From Flavobacteriaceae bacterium (GTDB lineage: Bacteria; Bacteroidota; Bacteroidia; Flavobacteriales; Flavobacteriaceae): DNA of 35,737 bases. Shown here piece after piece: positions 8,319-17,893 of this stretch; position 1 is the first letter of the stretch, and every line of letters starts with the position of its first letter. The stretch covers positions 1 through 35,737 of the forward strand of contig PANU01000068.1 of the NCBI GenBank assembly GCA_002707745.1. Reading direction: 5' to 3'. Below the pieces are notes generated by a model, which was not told where the DNA came from, searched no databases, and was given only the letters and a program-made list of their open reading frames with translations. Both the position numbers and the translations under genes were made by a program.

Positions 8319-9440
8319 ATGAAGAAAAATTTAATTGTATTTGGCACAAGACCTGAGGCTATTAAAATGGCGCCCTTGGTAAAAGCATTTCTTCAAGATG
8401 AAAATTTTGAGACTAAAGTATGTGTGACAGCACAACATAGGGAAATGCTGGATCAGGTACTGGATTTTTTTGAAATTATCCCAGATTACGATCTGGATGT
8501 GATGAAACCCAACCAGAACCTCTATAGTCTTACGGCCACTATAATAGAGGGAATGAAGGAAGTGCTGGAAGAAGTACAGCCCGATTATGTGTATGTACAT
8601 GGCGATACCACTACCTCTATGGCTGTTGGAATTGCAGGTTTTTATGCAGGTGCCAAGGTTTGCCACGTAGAAGCAGGTTTACGCACCTTTAACAGACAAT
8701 ATCCGTTTCCAGAAGAATTTAACAGGCAACTTACCGGGCGTATTGCAGACTTTCACTTTGCCCCTACCAAACTTTCAAAAGAAAATTTGTTGAAAGAAAA
8801 CACCAGGGAAGACACTATTTTAATAACCGGAAACACAGTGATAGATGCCTTGCTTTTCGGAATCCAGAAGGTGACGTCCAAAGGCTATATGGATGCTGAA
8901 ATTGAAATGCTTTCAGCTAAAATAGATATTTCAAAAAGAATTATACTTGTTACAGGTCACAGACGCGAAAATCATGGAGAAGGCTTGTTTAATATTTGCT
9001 CAGCTTTAAAAACTATTGCCCAGGAGCATCCCGAAACACAAATAATCTATCCTGTTCATTTAAACCCGAATGTAAAAGGTCCCGTCCATACATTATTGGC
9101 AGGTATTCAAAACATTGTATTGGTTCCCCCTTTAGCATATCCGGCTTTTATCTGGCTCATGGAAAAAAGTTACCTCATTATTACCGATAGTGGAGGTATA
9201 CAAGAAGAAGCGCCCAGCTTAGGAAAACCAGTTTTAGTAACAAGAACAACAACCGAACGCCCTGAAGCTGTGGAAGAAGGTACCGTTTTGCTGGTTGGAA
9301 CAGATACTAAAAAGATTGTAGCAAAAACAAAAGAATTGCTGGAAGACAGTTCCTATTATGAAACAATGAGTGAATTGCACAATCCGTACGGCGATGGGAA
9401 ATCGGCTGCGCGTATTGTGGAATATATAAAAAATATCTAA
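8319..9440 (+). CDS. wecB: Non-hydrolysing UDP-N-acetylglucosamine 2-epimerase
   Basis: Interconverts UDP-GlcNAc and UDP-ManNAc in the cytoplasm. The 373-residue protein matches the family throughout: GTRPEAIKMAPL (9-20), VHGDTTTS (93-100), CHVEAGLRTF (115-124), PEEFNRQ (131-137), VTGHRREN near residue 212 and DSGGIQEEAPSLGKPVLV in the C-terminal domain. Length is typical for WecB/MnaA. The only strong purine tract before a start in the window, AGGAGG at 8312-8317, ends one base before the ATG, too close for a normal Shine-Dalgarno contact. wecC starts on the next base after the stop, so the pair supplies UDP-ManNAcA as a unit. Confidence 0.97.
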   Translation: MKKNLIVFGTRPEAIKMAPLVKAFLQDENFETKVCVTAQHREMLDQVLDFFEIIPDYDLDVMKPNQNLYSLTATIIEGMKEVLEEVQPDYVYVHGDTTTSMAVGIAGFYAGAKVCHVEAGLRTFNRQYPFPEEFNRQLTGRIADFHFAPTKLSKENLLKENTREDTILITGNTVIDALLFGIQKVTSKGYMDAEIEMLSAKIDISKRIILVTGHRRENHGEGLFNICSALKTIAQEHPETQIIYPVHLNPNVKGPVHTLLAGIQNIVLVPPLAYPAFIWLMEKSYLIITDSGGIQEEAPSLGKPVLVTRTTTERPEAVEEGTVLLVGTDTKKIVAKTKELLEDSSYYETMSELHNPYGDGKSAARIVEYIKNI

Positions 9441-10649
9441 ATGGAGAATAAACCAAGTGTGGTGATGATGGGGTTAGGCTATATAGGGCTACCCACTGCG
9501 GCATTAATTTCAAGTAGAGGTTTACAGGTTACGGGTGTTGATATTCGTAAAGAAGTAGTAGAAACCATCAATCAGGGTAAAATACATATTGTGGAGCCAG
9601 ATCTGGATGGTTTGGTACACCATGTGGTTAAAAAAGGCCTATTAAGAGCCGCTACAAAACCTAGCACGGCCGATGTATATTTAATTGCAGTCCCCACTCC
9701 TTTTAAGGACGACCATGTGCCGGATATTTCGTACGTGAGCTCTGCTGCCAAAAATATTATTCCAACATTAAAAGAAGGCGCTCTTGTGATTTTAGAATCC
9801 ACTAGCCCTGTAGGCACCACAGAAAAGCTTCAGAAATTAATTTTCACGGAAAGACCCGAACTAAAAGACAAAATTTACATTGCCTATTGTCCAGAGCGCG
9901 TTTTACCTGGCAATATTTTACACGAACTGAAGCATAACGATCGTGCTATTGGGGGAATAGACGAAGCTTCCACTCAAAAAGCCATTTCGTTTTATAAACA
10001 TTTTGTAGTGGGTGAATTACACCCCACCAACGCCAAGACTGCCGAAATGGTAAAACTGGTTGAAAATGCATCCAGAGACAACCAAATTGCCTTTGCTAAT
10101 GAGCTAAGTATGATCTGTGATAAAGCTGGCATTAACGTTTGGGAAATGATTGCACTGGCAAACAAGCACCCGCGCGTAAATATCCTTCGTCCTGGAACAG
10201 GAGTTGGAGGTCACTGTATTGCTGTGGATCCGTGGTTTATCGTTTCAGAATTTCCAGAAGAGAGCCAGGTAATTCGCAAAGCACGGGAAGTAAATAATTA
10301 CAAAACCGAGTGGGCTATTGAAAAAGTAAAAAATGCAGCTTTGCAATTTAAAGTTGAAAACAACAGAGATGCTGTAATTGCCTGTATGGGGCTTGCTTTT
10401 AAGCCGGACATTGACGACTTACGGGAATCTCCAGCATTATATCTTACTGAAAAGCTTGAAAACGAGAATTTTAACGTATTACGTGTAGAGCCTAATATTG
10501 AAAGTGAAGATACGATGGCTCTTCATAGTATTCCGGAAGCTATTAAGAAGGCAGATATTATTGCTTTTTTAGTAGCTCATAATGAGTTTAAAAATGTTGT
10601 TGTGCCTCAAGGAAAGATGGTAATTGATTTTGTAGGGTTATGGGCTTAA
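9441..10649 (+). CDS. wecC: UDP-N-acetyl-D-mannosamine dehydrogenase
   Basis: Oxidises UDP-ManNAc to UDP-ManNAcA with two rounds of NAD reduction. The 402-residue protein belongs to the UDP-glucose/GDP-mannose dehydrogenase family: Rossmann motif GLGYIGLPTA (11-20), ESTSPVGTTE, CPERVLPGN, and GVGGHCIAVDPWF carrying catalytic Cys259. GGHCIAVDP is typical of WecC/WbpA-type enzymes rather than of UDP-glucose dehydrogenase, and the immediate wecB neighbour supports ManNAc over GlcNAc as substrate. A WbpA-like activity on UDP-GlcNAc is the main alternative. Last gene of the conserved left block; the next gene follows after 163 A/T-rich bases. Confidence 0.93.
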   Translation: MENKPSVVMMGLGYIGLPTAALISSRGLQVTGVDIRKEVVETINQGKIHIVEPDLDGLVHHVVKKGLLRAATKPSTADVYLIAVPTPFKDDHVPDISYVSSAAKNIIPTLKEGALVILESTSPVGTTEKLQKLIFTERPELKDKIYIAYCPERVLPGNILHELKHNDRAIGGIDEASTQKAISFYKHFVVGELHPTNAKTAEMVKLVENASRDNQIAFANELSMICDKAGINVWEMIALANKHPRVNILRPGTGVGGHCIAVDPWFIVSEFPEESQVIRKAREVNNYKTEWAIEKVKNAALQFKVENNRDAVIACMGLAFKPDIDDLRESPALYLTEKLENENFNVLRVEPNIESEDTMALHSIPEAIKKADIIAFLVAHNEFKNVVVPQGKMVIDFVGLWA

Positions 10650-10812
10650 AGAAATATTAGAACATATATTCAAGTAGGTTACTATCATATGATTTTGTAA
10701 GTCGTATAAACTATAAAAGTAAAGAACAGCTTGGATAATTGCAGCAACGCTTAGATCAATAGATGTGTATTACACTTAGATTCTGTTTCTACTAAATAGC
10801 AAAAGCTAAAAA

Positions 10813-12168
10813 ATGAAAACATTCATAGTAAAATTAGCAGGATTAATTCTATTAGTTTTTGTTGCCATAAATATTTCTGATTCTTTTTTTAAAGAAAAAA
10901 ATTCTTATAAGAAGGTACTAAAAGGGTTAAACAAAATCGAGAATATTGATATTTTAATCTTAGGTAGTTCTCGGGCTCAAAGTTCTTATGACCCTAGAAT
11001 TTTTGAAGAAGAACTGGGAGTAAAAACATATAATCTGGGGACTCCTGCTCAAAAGTTTGAAGCCACTTCTGTAGCAGCATCCTACGCTTTAAATAAGAAG
11101 CATCCTAAAATAGCTATAGTGGATATTTTTGTTTTAAGTATAGGTAAATACTATGTAGAAAAAAATAAAACAGACCAGTTACAAACTTTAAATCAAATAC
11201 CATTTTCAATACATAAAAGTAAAAAAGTATTTGAAATCTTTAAAAAGGAAGGTTTTGTAAATGCTATTTTTCCTACACTGCAAAACCACTCGGCCTGGAA
11301 TGACGTCTTTTTTGGAGATTTTAGCGGTAATTACACCATTGGGCATGGCGTAGACTTTTATAATGGTTTTATTTATTTTAATAAGTCTGTGGACGAAAAA
11401 ATGTGGGATAAATTTTTGGAATCCCAAAAAGGGAAAAATGTTTATGACCATAATGTAGAATTAACCATAGAAGAAAAAAATAAAATAGACGATATTATAG
11501 TACTTCTAAAAAGTAAAGATTGCTTGCCAATCTTTGTAAATTCTCCAACCTATTACATGGATTATGATGCCAGAAACTGGAAGTATTCGCATAAAATAGG
11601 TGAATATTTAAAGGAGAAAAATTCTATTTATGTAGATCTTAATGATTGGAAAGATTCATTGGGATTGAATAGAAAACATTTTAGCGACCCCAATCATCTT
11701 AATCCGAAGGGAGCCAAAATAACTTCTAATGCTCTAACAAACTATATAAAGAATAATCTCTATCTCAAACAAGGAGCATTACCCTCATCTTATAGGAAGT
11801 ATAATCGTTTTTATCATATTAAAAATAAACTTGAAACAGCTAATTTTAAAAAGAATATTCAGAATACAACTGGATTACAAGAAAAGAATATTCTAAAAAT
11901 AGCTGCCTACAATGTGACTTCAGATATAGCAGAGGTTATTATTGAGGTAAAAGACACAAACAATATAAATATTCCTATTAAAATAATCCATGAAGCCATT
12001 GCGATAAGAGGAAAACTGAATAAGGTCAATTTGCATACTTTTGCCAATAAATTTTATTTGGTTTTTCCATTTACATTAGGAAAAGAAAAACTTGATAATG
12101 TAAAAATCTTTGTTGGAAATGAAGAAAATGATCCGATTATGAAAATAAAAGGTAAAACAACTATTTAA
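10813..12168 (+). CDS. SGNH-fold membrane-anchored polysaccharide acyltransferase-like protein, copy 1
   Basis: A 451-residue protein with an N-terminal transmembrane helix (about 5-22) and a large extracytoplasmic part. It resembles the SGNH/GDSL-fold proteins that work with MBOAT acyltransferases (AlgJ/AlgX- and DltD-like). Block I is LILGSSRAQ with candidate nucleophile S53; TYNLG lies near 73; block V is DPNHLN with D292 and H295. A C-terminal extension of about 140 residues follows the catalytic part. It lies 18 bases before the MBOAT gene, so the two probably act together, taking an acyl group passed across the membrane and placing it on the polysaccharide. It is related to the two copies downstream of the MBOAT but is the most divergent (GSSR instead of GSSH). 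Whether it transfers or removes the acyl group cannot be told from sequence. Confidence 0.72.
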   Translation: MKTFIVKLAGLILLVFVAINISDSFFKEKNSYKKVLKGLNKIENIDILILGSSRAQSSYDPRIFEEELGVKTYNLGTPAQKFEATSVAASYALNKKHPKIAIVDIFVLSIGKYYVEKNKTDQLQTLNQIPFSIHKSKKVFEIFKKEGFVNAIFPTLQNHSAWNDVFFGDFSGNYTIGHGVDFYNGFIYFNKSVDEKMWDKFLESQKGKNVYDHNVELTIEEKNKIDDIIVLLKSKDCLPIFVNSPTYYMDYDARNWKYSHKIGEYLKEKNSIYVDLNDWKDSLGLNRKHFSDPNHLNPKGAKITSNALTNYIKNNLYLKQGALPSSYRKYNRFYHIKNKLETANFKKNIQNTTGLQEKNILKIAAYNVTSDIAEVIIEVKDTNNINIPIKIIHEAIAIRGKLNKVNLHTFANKFYLVFPFTLGKEKLDNVKIFVGNEENDPIMKIKGKTTI

Positions 12169-12186
12169 AACTTATAACTAACTAAT

Positions 12187-13626
12187 ATGCTGTTTAACTC
12201 ATTCGATTTTGCCATATTCTTCCCTATATTTTTTGTGCTGTATTGGGTGGTGCATAAAAAAATCACCCTTCGGAATGTATTCTTATTACTTTCCAGTTAT
12301 GTATTTTATGCCTGGTGGGACTGGCGTTTTTTGTTTTTAATTATATTTAGTTCTGTTGTAGATTTTATAATAGGTGGGCTTATTCCAAAAGCCTCAACCA
12401 GAGCAAAACAAAGAGCACTTTTAATTATAAGTTTAACAACCAACCTTGGTTTGTTGGCTTATTTTAAATACGCCAATTTCTTTATAGATTCCTTTATTAA
12501 CTCTTTTAATTTCCTGGGTGGAAGTTTAGATTCCTTTGCATTAAATATAATACTTCCTGTAGGTATTAGTTTTTATACCTTCCAAACCTTAAGCTACACC
12601 ATAGATATTTATAGAGGGCGATTACAACCCGTAAAGGAATGGCTACCCTTTTTTACGTTTGTAGCGTTTTTTCCACAGTTAGTAGCCGGGCCTATTGAAC
12701 GTGCCTCGCACTTATTACCACAATTTTATAAAAAATATGAGTTTGATTACGATAGGGTAAAAAGCGGTCTTTTATTGGCAGCTTTTGGTCTCTTCAAAAA
12801 AATGGTGATTGCAGACCGGTTGGCTATTTTAGTAAATCAGGTATATAATAATCCAACCGATTATTCAGGGATAGAACTTATTATCGCTACCGTATTTTTT
12901 GCCTTGCAGATTTATTGTGATTTTTCTGGTTATACAGATATTGCAATTGGTATTTCAAGGACATTAGGCTTCGATTTAATGAAAAACTTTAATGCCCCTT
13001 ACTTTTCAAGGTCTATTACCGAATTTTGGCGCAGATGGCATATTTCGCTCTCCACTTGGTTTAGGGATTATGTGTACATTCCCTTAGGTGGTAGTAAGGA
13101 TGGAGAGTACCGTACGTATCTCAACCTTTTTATTGTATTTGTAGTAAGTGGGCTTTGGCATGGGGCAGCAGTCACTTTTATAATCTGGGGTGCCATTCAT
13201 GGGCTTTTTATTGTGGCCGAAAAAGCATTTGCCAACCATGGCTTCAAAGTAAACAGAACTTCGTTTATACCAGCTAGTTTTTTCACGATTTTTATATTTG
13301 CCATTGTGTGTTTTGCCTGGATATTCTTCAGGGCTAACACTTTTGCAGATTCTCTTTACATCGTGGAAAACTTATTTAATTTCAGCAAAGACGTAAAAGT
13401 TTTTAGTTTGGGCCTTGCTACACACGAATTTATCCTATCTCTTGTGGTAATAGGTTTATTATTCATATTTGATGCAATACATATTAAATATAATGCACTA
13501 AAGCTTTTAAACCGAAATAATGTCGTGGTTCGTAACCTGGTGTATCTGTGTATTGTATTTTCAATTATAATTTTCGGTATTTATGGGGACGATAGCGTGA
13601 AAGAGTTTATTTATTTTCAGTTTTAG
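12187..13626 (+). CDS. MBOAT-family O-acyltransferase (AlgI-like)
   Basis: A 479-residue polytopic membrane protein of the MBOAT family, about 10-12 helices. Diagnostic stretches are the N-terminal VFYAWWDWRFL, FFPQLVAGPIERA, QIYCDFSGYTDIAIG, FWRRWHISLSTWFRDYVYIPLGG (given as one idea: WRRWH at 281-285, then YIPLGG) and SGLWHGA with H325 plus IIWGAIHG with H338, the two His residues expected at the active site. AlgI/DltB-type MBOATs pass an acyl group, usually acetyl, from the cytoplasm to extracytoplasmic partner proteins that modify a glycan. Flanking SGNH-like genes (18 bases before, 1 base after) are the likely partners, making O-acetylation of the local polysaccharide the best reading. 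Confidence 0.93.
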   Translation: MLFNSFDFAIFFPIFFVLYWVVHKKITLRNVFLLLSSYVFYAWWDWRFLFLIIFSSVVDFIIGGLIPKASTRAKQRALLIISLTTNLGLLAYFKYANFFIDSFINSFNFLGGSLDSFALNIILPVGISFYTFQTLSYTIDIYRGRLQPVKEWLPFFTFVAFFPQLVAGPIERASHLLPQFYKKYEFDYDRVKSGLLLAAFGLFKKMVIADRLAILVNQVYNNPTDYSGIELIIATVFFALQIYCDFSGYTDIAIGISRTLGFDLMKNFNAPYFSRSITEFWRRWHISLSTWFRDYVYIPLGGSKDGEYRTYLNLFIVFVVSGLWHGAAVTFIIWGAIHGLFIVAEKAFANHGFKVNRTSFIPASFFTIFIFAIVCFAWIFFRANTFADSLYIVENLFNFSKDVKVFSLGLATHEFILSLVVIGLLFIFDAIHIKYNALKLLNRNNVVVRNLVYLCIVFSIIIFGIYGDDSVKEFIYFQF

Positions 13627-13627
13627 T

Positions 13628-15079
13628 ATGAAGCGATTTGCAAAATCAGCATTTATTTTTTTGGTTATTTCTATACTAACCTTTAGTTACTTTAATAAGG
13701 TATTTAGATCTTCCGAAGTATATAATGCAACATTTTCAGATTTTGAAGAACTTGCAGATAACACTAATATAGATATACTTATTTTTGGCAGTTCTCACGC
13801 TTTAACAGCTTATAATCCGCTAATAGTTAATCAATATTCAAAAGCTATTTCTTATAACTTGGGGTCAAGTGCATTACGGTTTTCACTTACCAATGTCTTA
13901 TTAAAAGAAGCCCTTAAAAATACAAAGCCCAAACTTATAATTATAGAGGTTTTTGAAAACTCAATCAGACCTCCAAAAAGTGATGAAATTAAGGGGTTTC
14001 AATTACAAGCCTTAGATGTTATTCCTAACCTCAATCAAGAAAAACTGGACATCATGACTACGTATTATGATGACAATGAATATCTTGGTTTTTTGTTCCC
14101 TCTATTTAGAAACCATACCCAATGGAACGAAAAAAACTACTTTAATTTAGACCGATCAAATAGGATTTCTTATAATGGACCATATTATTACTACAATGGA
14201 TACGTTGCTTCCCGAAAATCTTTGAAAAAAGAAGATTCTATAAAATATATAGACTTTAAAACGGTTAAAGAGGGTAAGCCTGTAAACAAAAAAAAGATTG
14301 ATGAAAAGATCACAAGAGAATTTTCAACCTTAGTTAGTACAGCCAGAGAAGCAGGCGCAGAGGTATTATTTGTTTCTTCTCCCGATATTACCGTTCCTTA
14401 TAACAGCCACAGGTTTTATGAAGAGTTAGAAAAAATTTGTAAAGCTTTAAACACTAATTTAATTAATTATAACGATTTATACCAAGAGCTCAATATTGGG
14501 CTTTCGGATTTTGCAGACCCAACCCATTTAAATTTAAAAGGAGGATTAAAGGTTTCTAAACATTTGGGAGAATATATAAGAAATAATTACTCGCTACCCG
14601 ATAGGAGCATGAGCGAGTATTATTTAATTTCTGAAAACGACAAGAGAACCTTTTTTACAGATAATTATCCTAGCAAAGCCACTATGAAAGATCCAAAACA
14701 TCTATTAGAAGATATTACATTAAGCAGGATAGAGTTTTATAAGGATTATACGCAATCATCTTTGAAGATTCTCATAAAAACAACCAATCCTAAAGAATTG
14801 GATCAATACAACTTGGGCATTCATTTAACTCCCACAGAAGAAGAAAAGAAGTTTTTGCATCGTCCAATAGATAAAGAAAGGGGACATTTCATTCAAGATA
14901 TTGCCTTGAACTCGAAGGATTCCATTTATGAAACATCATTTTTTGCAGCAACAAAAAAATATTCCAAAATAAGGGTGTTTTTATATAATAAGAAAAAGTA
15001 TAGTGGAAGCATTGGGAGAGATTTTATATGGAATGATATACAGTTTGAATCAACCCTAAGTGACCCTAAGGTAAAGTGA
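13628..15079 (+). CDS. SGNH-fold membrane-anchored polysaccharide acyltransferase-like protein, copy 2
   Basis: A 483-residue relative of the products at 10813 and 15196. An N-terminal transmembrane helix (about 7-22) leads to an extracytoplasmic SGNH-like domain: IFGSSHALTAYNP with candidate Ser56, SYNLG near 75, FPLFRNH near 157-163, and block V DPTHLN with D297 and H300. The region past ~330 is an added C-terminal domain, apparently beta-rich, of unknown function; AlgX carries a carbohydrate-binding domain in a similar place, but I cannot show homology. It shares more with copy 3 than with copy 1 (GSSH, FPLFRNH, a GxQLxALDxIPN stretch), which suggests a later duplication. ATG 13628 is 1 base after the MBOAT stop, so tight coupling is likely. 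Confidence 0.72.
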   Translation: MKRFAKSAFIFLVISILTFSYFNKVFRSSEVYNATFSDFEELADNTNIDILIFGSSHALTAYNPLIVNQYSKAISYNLGSSALRFSLTNVLLKEALKNTKPKLIIIEVFENSIRPPKSDEIKGFQLQALDVIPNLNQEKLDIMTTYYDDNEYLGFLFPLFRNHTQWNEKNYFNLDRSNRISYNGPYYYYNGYVASRKSLKKEDSIKYIDFKTVKEGKPVNKKKIDEKITREFSTLVSTAREAGAEVLFVSSPDITVPYNSHRFYEELEKICKALNTNLINYNDLYQELNIGLSDFADPTHLNLKGGLKVSKHLGEYIRNNYSLPDRSMSEYYLISENDKRTFFTDNYPSKATMKDPKHLLEDITLSRIEFYKDYTQSSLKILIKTTNPKELDQYNLGIHLTPTEEEKKFLHRPIDKERGHFIQDIALNSKDSIYETSFFAATKKYSKIRVFLYNKKKYSGSIGRDFIWNDIQFESTLSDPKVK

Positions 15080-15195
15080 CCTAAATTTTTAGATCCAGAA
15101 CAAGGTTGGTTACATATTAAAAAATTAAATCTCCAAATGAATAAACACATTCATGAAGGTAACGGCTATATAGTATAGTATAAAAGTTGTAAAAA

Positions 15196-16650
15196 ATGAG
15201 AAAATTCTTTTTTTCCCTGCTTAAGTTTTCACTTTTGTTCGTGATATGCTTCGCTTATCTTAATACTATATTTACCAATAAGAATACCTATGCGTATACT
15301 TTTGATACGTACAGGGAAATTACAAAACATAATGATATAGACATTGTTTTTTTTGGAAGTTCACATAGTTATACCTCATATAATCCGCTTATTATAACAA
15401 AAAAGACAGATGCCATAAGCTACAATCTGGGAGCCCCAGCACTAAATATTGTAAATACAGATGTTTTACTAAAAGAAAGCCTTGAGTACAATACTCCAAA
15501 ATTGGTAGTGATAGATATTTTTGAAGGCACTCTAAAGGATTTAAAAAGTGAAAAGGACAAAGGATACCAATTAGACGCTTTAGACAGAATCCCCAATACA
15601 TCTATTTCAAAAATAAGTGTCATTTTAAAAAAATACGATGCCAATGAATATTTGAGTGTCCTGTTTCCTTTGTTTAGAAATCATCATCTTTGGAAAAGAC
15701 AATCCTATGGAAGGATAAAAGCTAAGCCCCCATCGGGCAATGAATTTGTTTATAGTAATGGCTATAGGGGGTATAAACAAACACTTAGTGCAAAAGACAC
15801 ACAATTTTTTAAAGGTTTTAAAGAGAAAGAGACAGAAAAGAAGCCATACCCTATAAGCAAAACAGCTAAAGAACACCTCTTAAATAGTATTGCCCTAGCA
15901 AAAAGTGGGGGAGCTGAGGTGTTAATTATCACCTCCCCGGATTTAAGAGTTCCATATGAAAAAAACTCCGTTGGGAACGCCTTAAAAAAAATTGCAGATG
16001 CGCAAGGGGTTCCTTATATCGATCTTAATAATTATTATAATGAGTTAAATCTTTCCCTAACAGACTTTATGGACTCACAACATTTGAATGTCGAAGGGGC
16101 GACTAAAGTTTCAGAATTTCTAGGAGATTATATTAAAAACAACTATTCTTTTAAAACACAAAATAATGCTGAAATACTTCAAAACTATCACGAAAAATTT
16201 GAAGAATTTATGATGTTCCATACTATAGGAAAAGAACTTCAATACGGAAGGAAAATGCATGCAGTGTTAAACGAGTTTGTTACGATAGATAGTGTTTTTG
16301 TAAAGAAAAATAAAGGAAATTATTCCCTTCAACTTTCTGTAAAAACATCTGGCGAAGCTAAAAACTGGGTAGATAAATATAATATGGGATTAAAAATAAT
16401 TCCACAAGAGAGTAGTAAGAAATACATAGCTAAAAAATCTGTTGCCGTTGGATGGGGTTTTGATAAGTTTGATTTAAAATTTCCGTTAGAACCCAACAAA
16501 ACAATGTATGAATTTAAATTTAACACAAAAATCCGGGACATTAAAGAATTAGAAATTTCCTTATACGATAGTAAAGTTTACAACGGTATAATTGGGGAAA
16601 AAATACAAATTCAGGATTTAGATTTCCATTCTAATGTTTCTAATAAATAA
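15196..16650 (+). CDS. SGNH-fold membrane-anchored polysaccharide acyltransferase-like protein, copy 3
   Basis: A 484-residue protein, the third of this family here. Topology is as for its neighbours: N-terminal helix (about 5-23), then FFGSSHSYTSYNP with candidate Ser56, SYNLG near 75, FPLFRNH near 157, block V DSQHLN with D293 and H296, and a long C-terminal extension. The proline usual after the block V Asp is Ser here, but Asp and His are both kept. It is nearly the same length as copy 2 and similar along the whole length, yet separated from it by 116 A/T-rich bases containing a small inverted repeat (ATGAAT at 15137, ATTCAT at 15149), so it may have its own expression signal. The partner would again be the MBOAT encoded at 12187. 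Confidence 0.7.
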   Translation: MRKFFFSLLKFSLLFVICFAYLNTIFTNKNTYAYTFDTYREITKHNDIDIVFFGSSHSYTSYNPLIITKKTDAISYNLGAPALNIVNTDVLLKESLEYNTPKLVVIDIFEGTLKDLKSEKDKGYQLDALDRIPNTSISKISVILKKYDANEYLSVLFPLFRNHHLWKRQSYGRIKAKPPSGNEFVYSNGYRGYKQTLSAKDTQFFKGFKEKETEKKPYPISKTAKEHLLNSIALAKSGGAEVLIITSPDLRVPYEKNSVGNALKKIADAQGVPYIDLNNYYNELNLSLTDFMDSQHLNVEGATKVSEFLGDYIKNNYSFKTQNNAEILQNYHEKFEEFMMFHTIGKELQYGRKMHAVLNEFVTIDSVFVKKNKGNYSLQLSVKTSGEAKNWVDKYNMGLKIIPQESSKKYIAKKSVAVGWGFDKFDLKFPLEPNKTMYEFKFNTKIRDIKELEISLYDSKVYNGIIGEKIQIQDLDFHSNVSNK

Positions 16651-16694
16651 GAATGTAATTCCTATTATGGGGTACCTTAAATTACAATAGAGCT

Positions 16695-17888
16695 TTGCTA
16701 AACGTAATATTTCAAAAAAAGTATATAATCTATGGCAGCTCCATTATAGCCACAAGGGCCCTGGAGTATGTTGTGTTGTTTTTTGCAGCCAGCTATTTAG
16801 CTAAAGAGGAATATGGAGAACTGGAGTATTATAAAAAAGTAATTGAGGTAGGCTCCTCCCTATTTGCATTTGGTTTCCCGGCCTTAATTTTAAGTTATAC
16901 CAAGAGCAAAGACAGTAAACAATATTTTTTCTTGCTTGGGTCTATTTTTGTAGTAGTATTAACCCTCCTATTATGGCCTGTTTTGGGCTTCTTTCACTTG
17001 GCATTTTTAACAATACCGTTTGTATTTTATGCTTTGTTTTTTAACGGGGGAATTATGCAATCCTTTTTGTTGGTAAGCAAAGGAAGTAACTATGCCTCTT
17101 ATTATAAAATAATTGTTTCTATACTATTCTATGCTATTATTTATGTTTCCATACGCTATTTTGAGGTGTCCGGCATGGCATATGTGGTGGTAAACTATAT
17201 CCTTTTTCCAGTATCATTGTTGCATTTATTTGTTTTGTTCGTAAAACAAAAATTACTCCTATATAAAATAAAAAGATATTGGAGGCTTTTTAAAAAGCTA
17301 TTATTGAACTCTTTGACACTGGTAGTAAGTAATTTTGCCAACCTTATGTTTTTGTATACCGATATATTTATCATTAAATACCTCGCCGAAAACGCCAATG
17401 TAGTTATTGCAGATTATAGCTTTGCGTTAAACATAGCCAATGCCCTTATGCTTATACCGATTACTTTGGTGCAAGTAGATATTGAAAAGTTAAAGACTAA
17501 TTTTTTGTATATGTATACCCTTCAAAAAAAAATAAGCATATTGCTGGTGATTGCAACAGGGTTTTTAATCATTGTCTTTTATATCCTTACGGGCACATTA
17601 TATCAAGACTTTCAAAACGTAACAACTTTATTTTTTATAATTTTGGCGGCTAAAATTATACAGGGATTAACCCCTGTTCGAGGTACGCTATTGGTAATTC
17701 AAAAAAGGTTTAGACTCAATTTATATCTTAATATTGCAGCATTGTTATTTAATATTGTTTTAAGTTATGTGTTGTTTCAGTTTTATGAAATAATAGGAGT
17801 GGCAGTTGCCAGTTTTATTAGTTTGCTTATTCGGTACTTTCTCATTCGGTTTTACGTTGAAAAACAGATGAAAACACTAAAAAAATAA
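16695..17888 (+). CDS. wzx: Wzx-type polysaccharide flippase
   Basis: A 397-residue, highly hydrophobic protein with about 12 predicted membrane segments, of the MATE-like oligosaccharide flippase (polysaccharide_synt) superfamily. The N-terminus is characteristic: a short basic lead (FQKKYIIYGSS), then a helix with ATRALEYVVLFFAASYLAKE followed by EYGELEYY, equivalent to the F/YGxY region of Wzx proteins. It should flip the undecaprenyl-linked repeat unit across the inner membrane. The start is set at TTG 16695, as no in-frame ATG precedes the first helix. It is slightly short for the family (400-480 usual) but appears complete. The next gene starts 5 bases after its stop. Flippase assignment comes from topology and context; primary sequence is poorly conserved in this family. 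Confidence 0.8.
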   Translation: MLNVIFQKKYIIYGSSIIATRALEYVVLFFAASYLAKEEYGELEYYKKVIEVGSSLFAFGFPALILSYTKSKDSKQYFFLLGSIFVVVLTLLLWPVLGFFHLAFLTIPFVFYALFFNGGIMQSFLLVSKGSNYASYYKIIVSILFYAIIYVSIRYFEVSGMAYVVVNYILFPVSLLHLFVLFVKQKLLLYKIKRYWRLFKKLLLNSLTLVVSNFANLMFLYTDIFIIKYLAENANVVIADYSFALNIANALMLIPITLVQVDIEKLKTNFLYMYTLQKKISILLVIATGFLIIVFYILTGTLYQDFQNVTTLFFIILAAKIIQGLTPVRGTLLVIQKRFRLNLYLNIAALLFNIVLSYVLFQFYEIIGVAVASFISLLIRYFLIRFYVEKQMKTLKK

Positions 17889-17893
17889 GAACT

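Noticed and set aside
15137-15154. ATGAAT/ATTCAT inverted repeat between SGNH copies 2 and 3
   Set aside because: A 6-base A/T stem with no T tract; too weak to call a terminator or operator.
16654-16686. TGTAATT/AATTACA inverted repeat before wzx
   Set aside because: A 7-base A/T stem with a 19-base loop is easily met by chance in A/T-rich DNA; no function can be supported.
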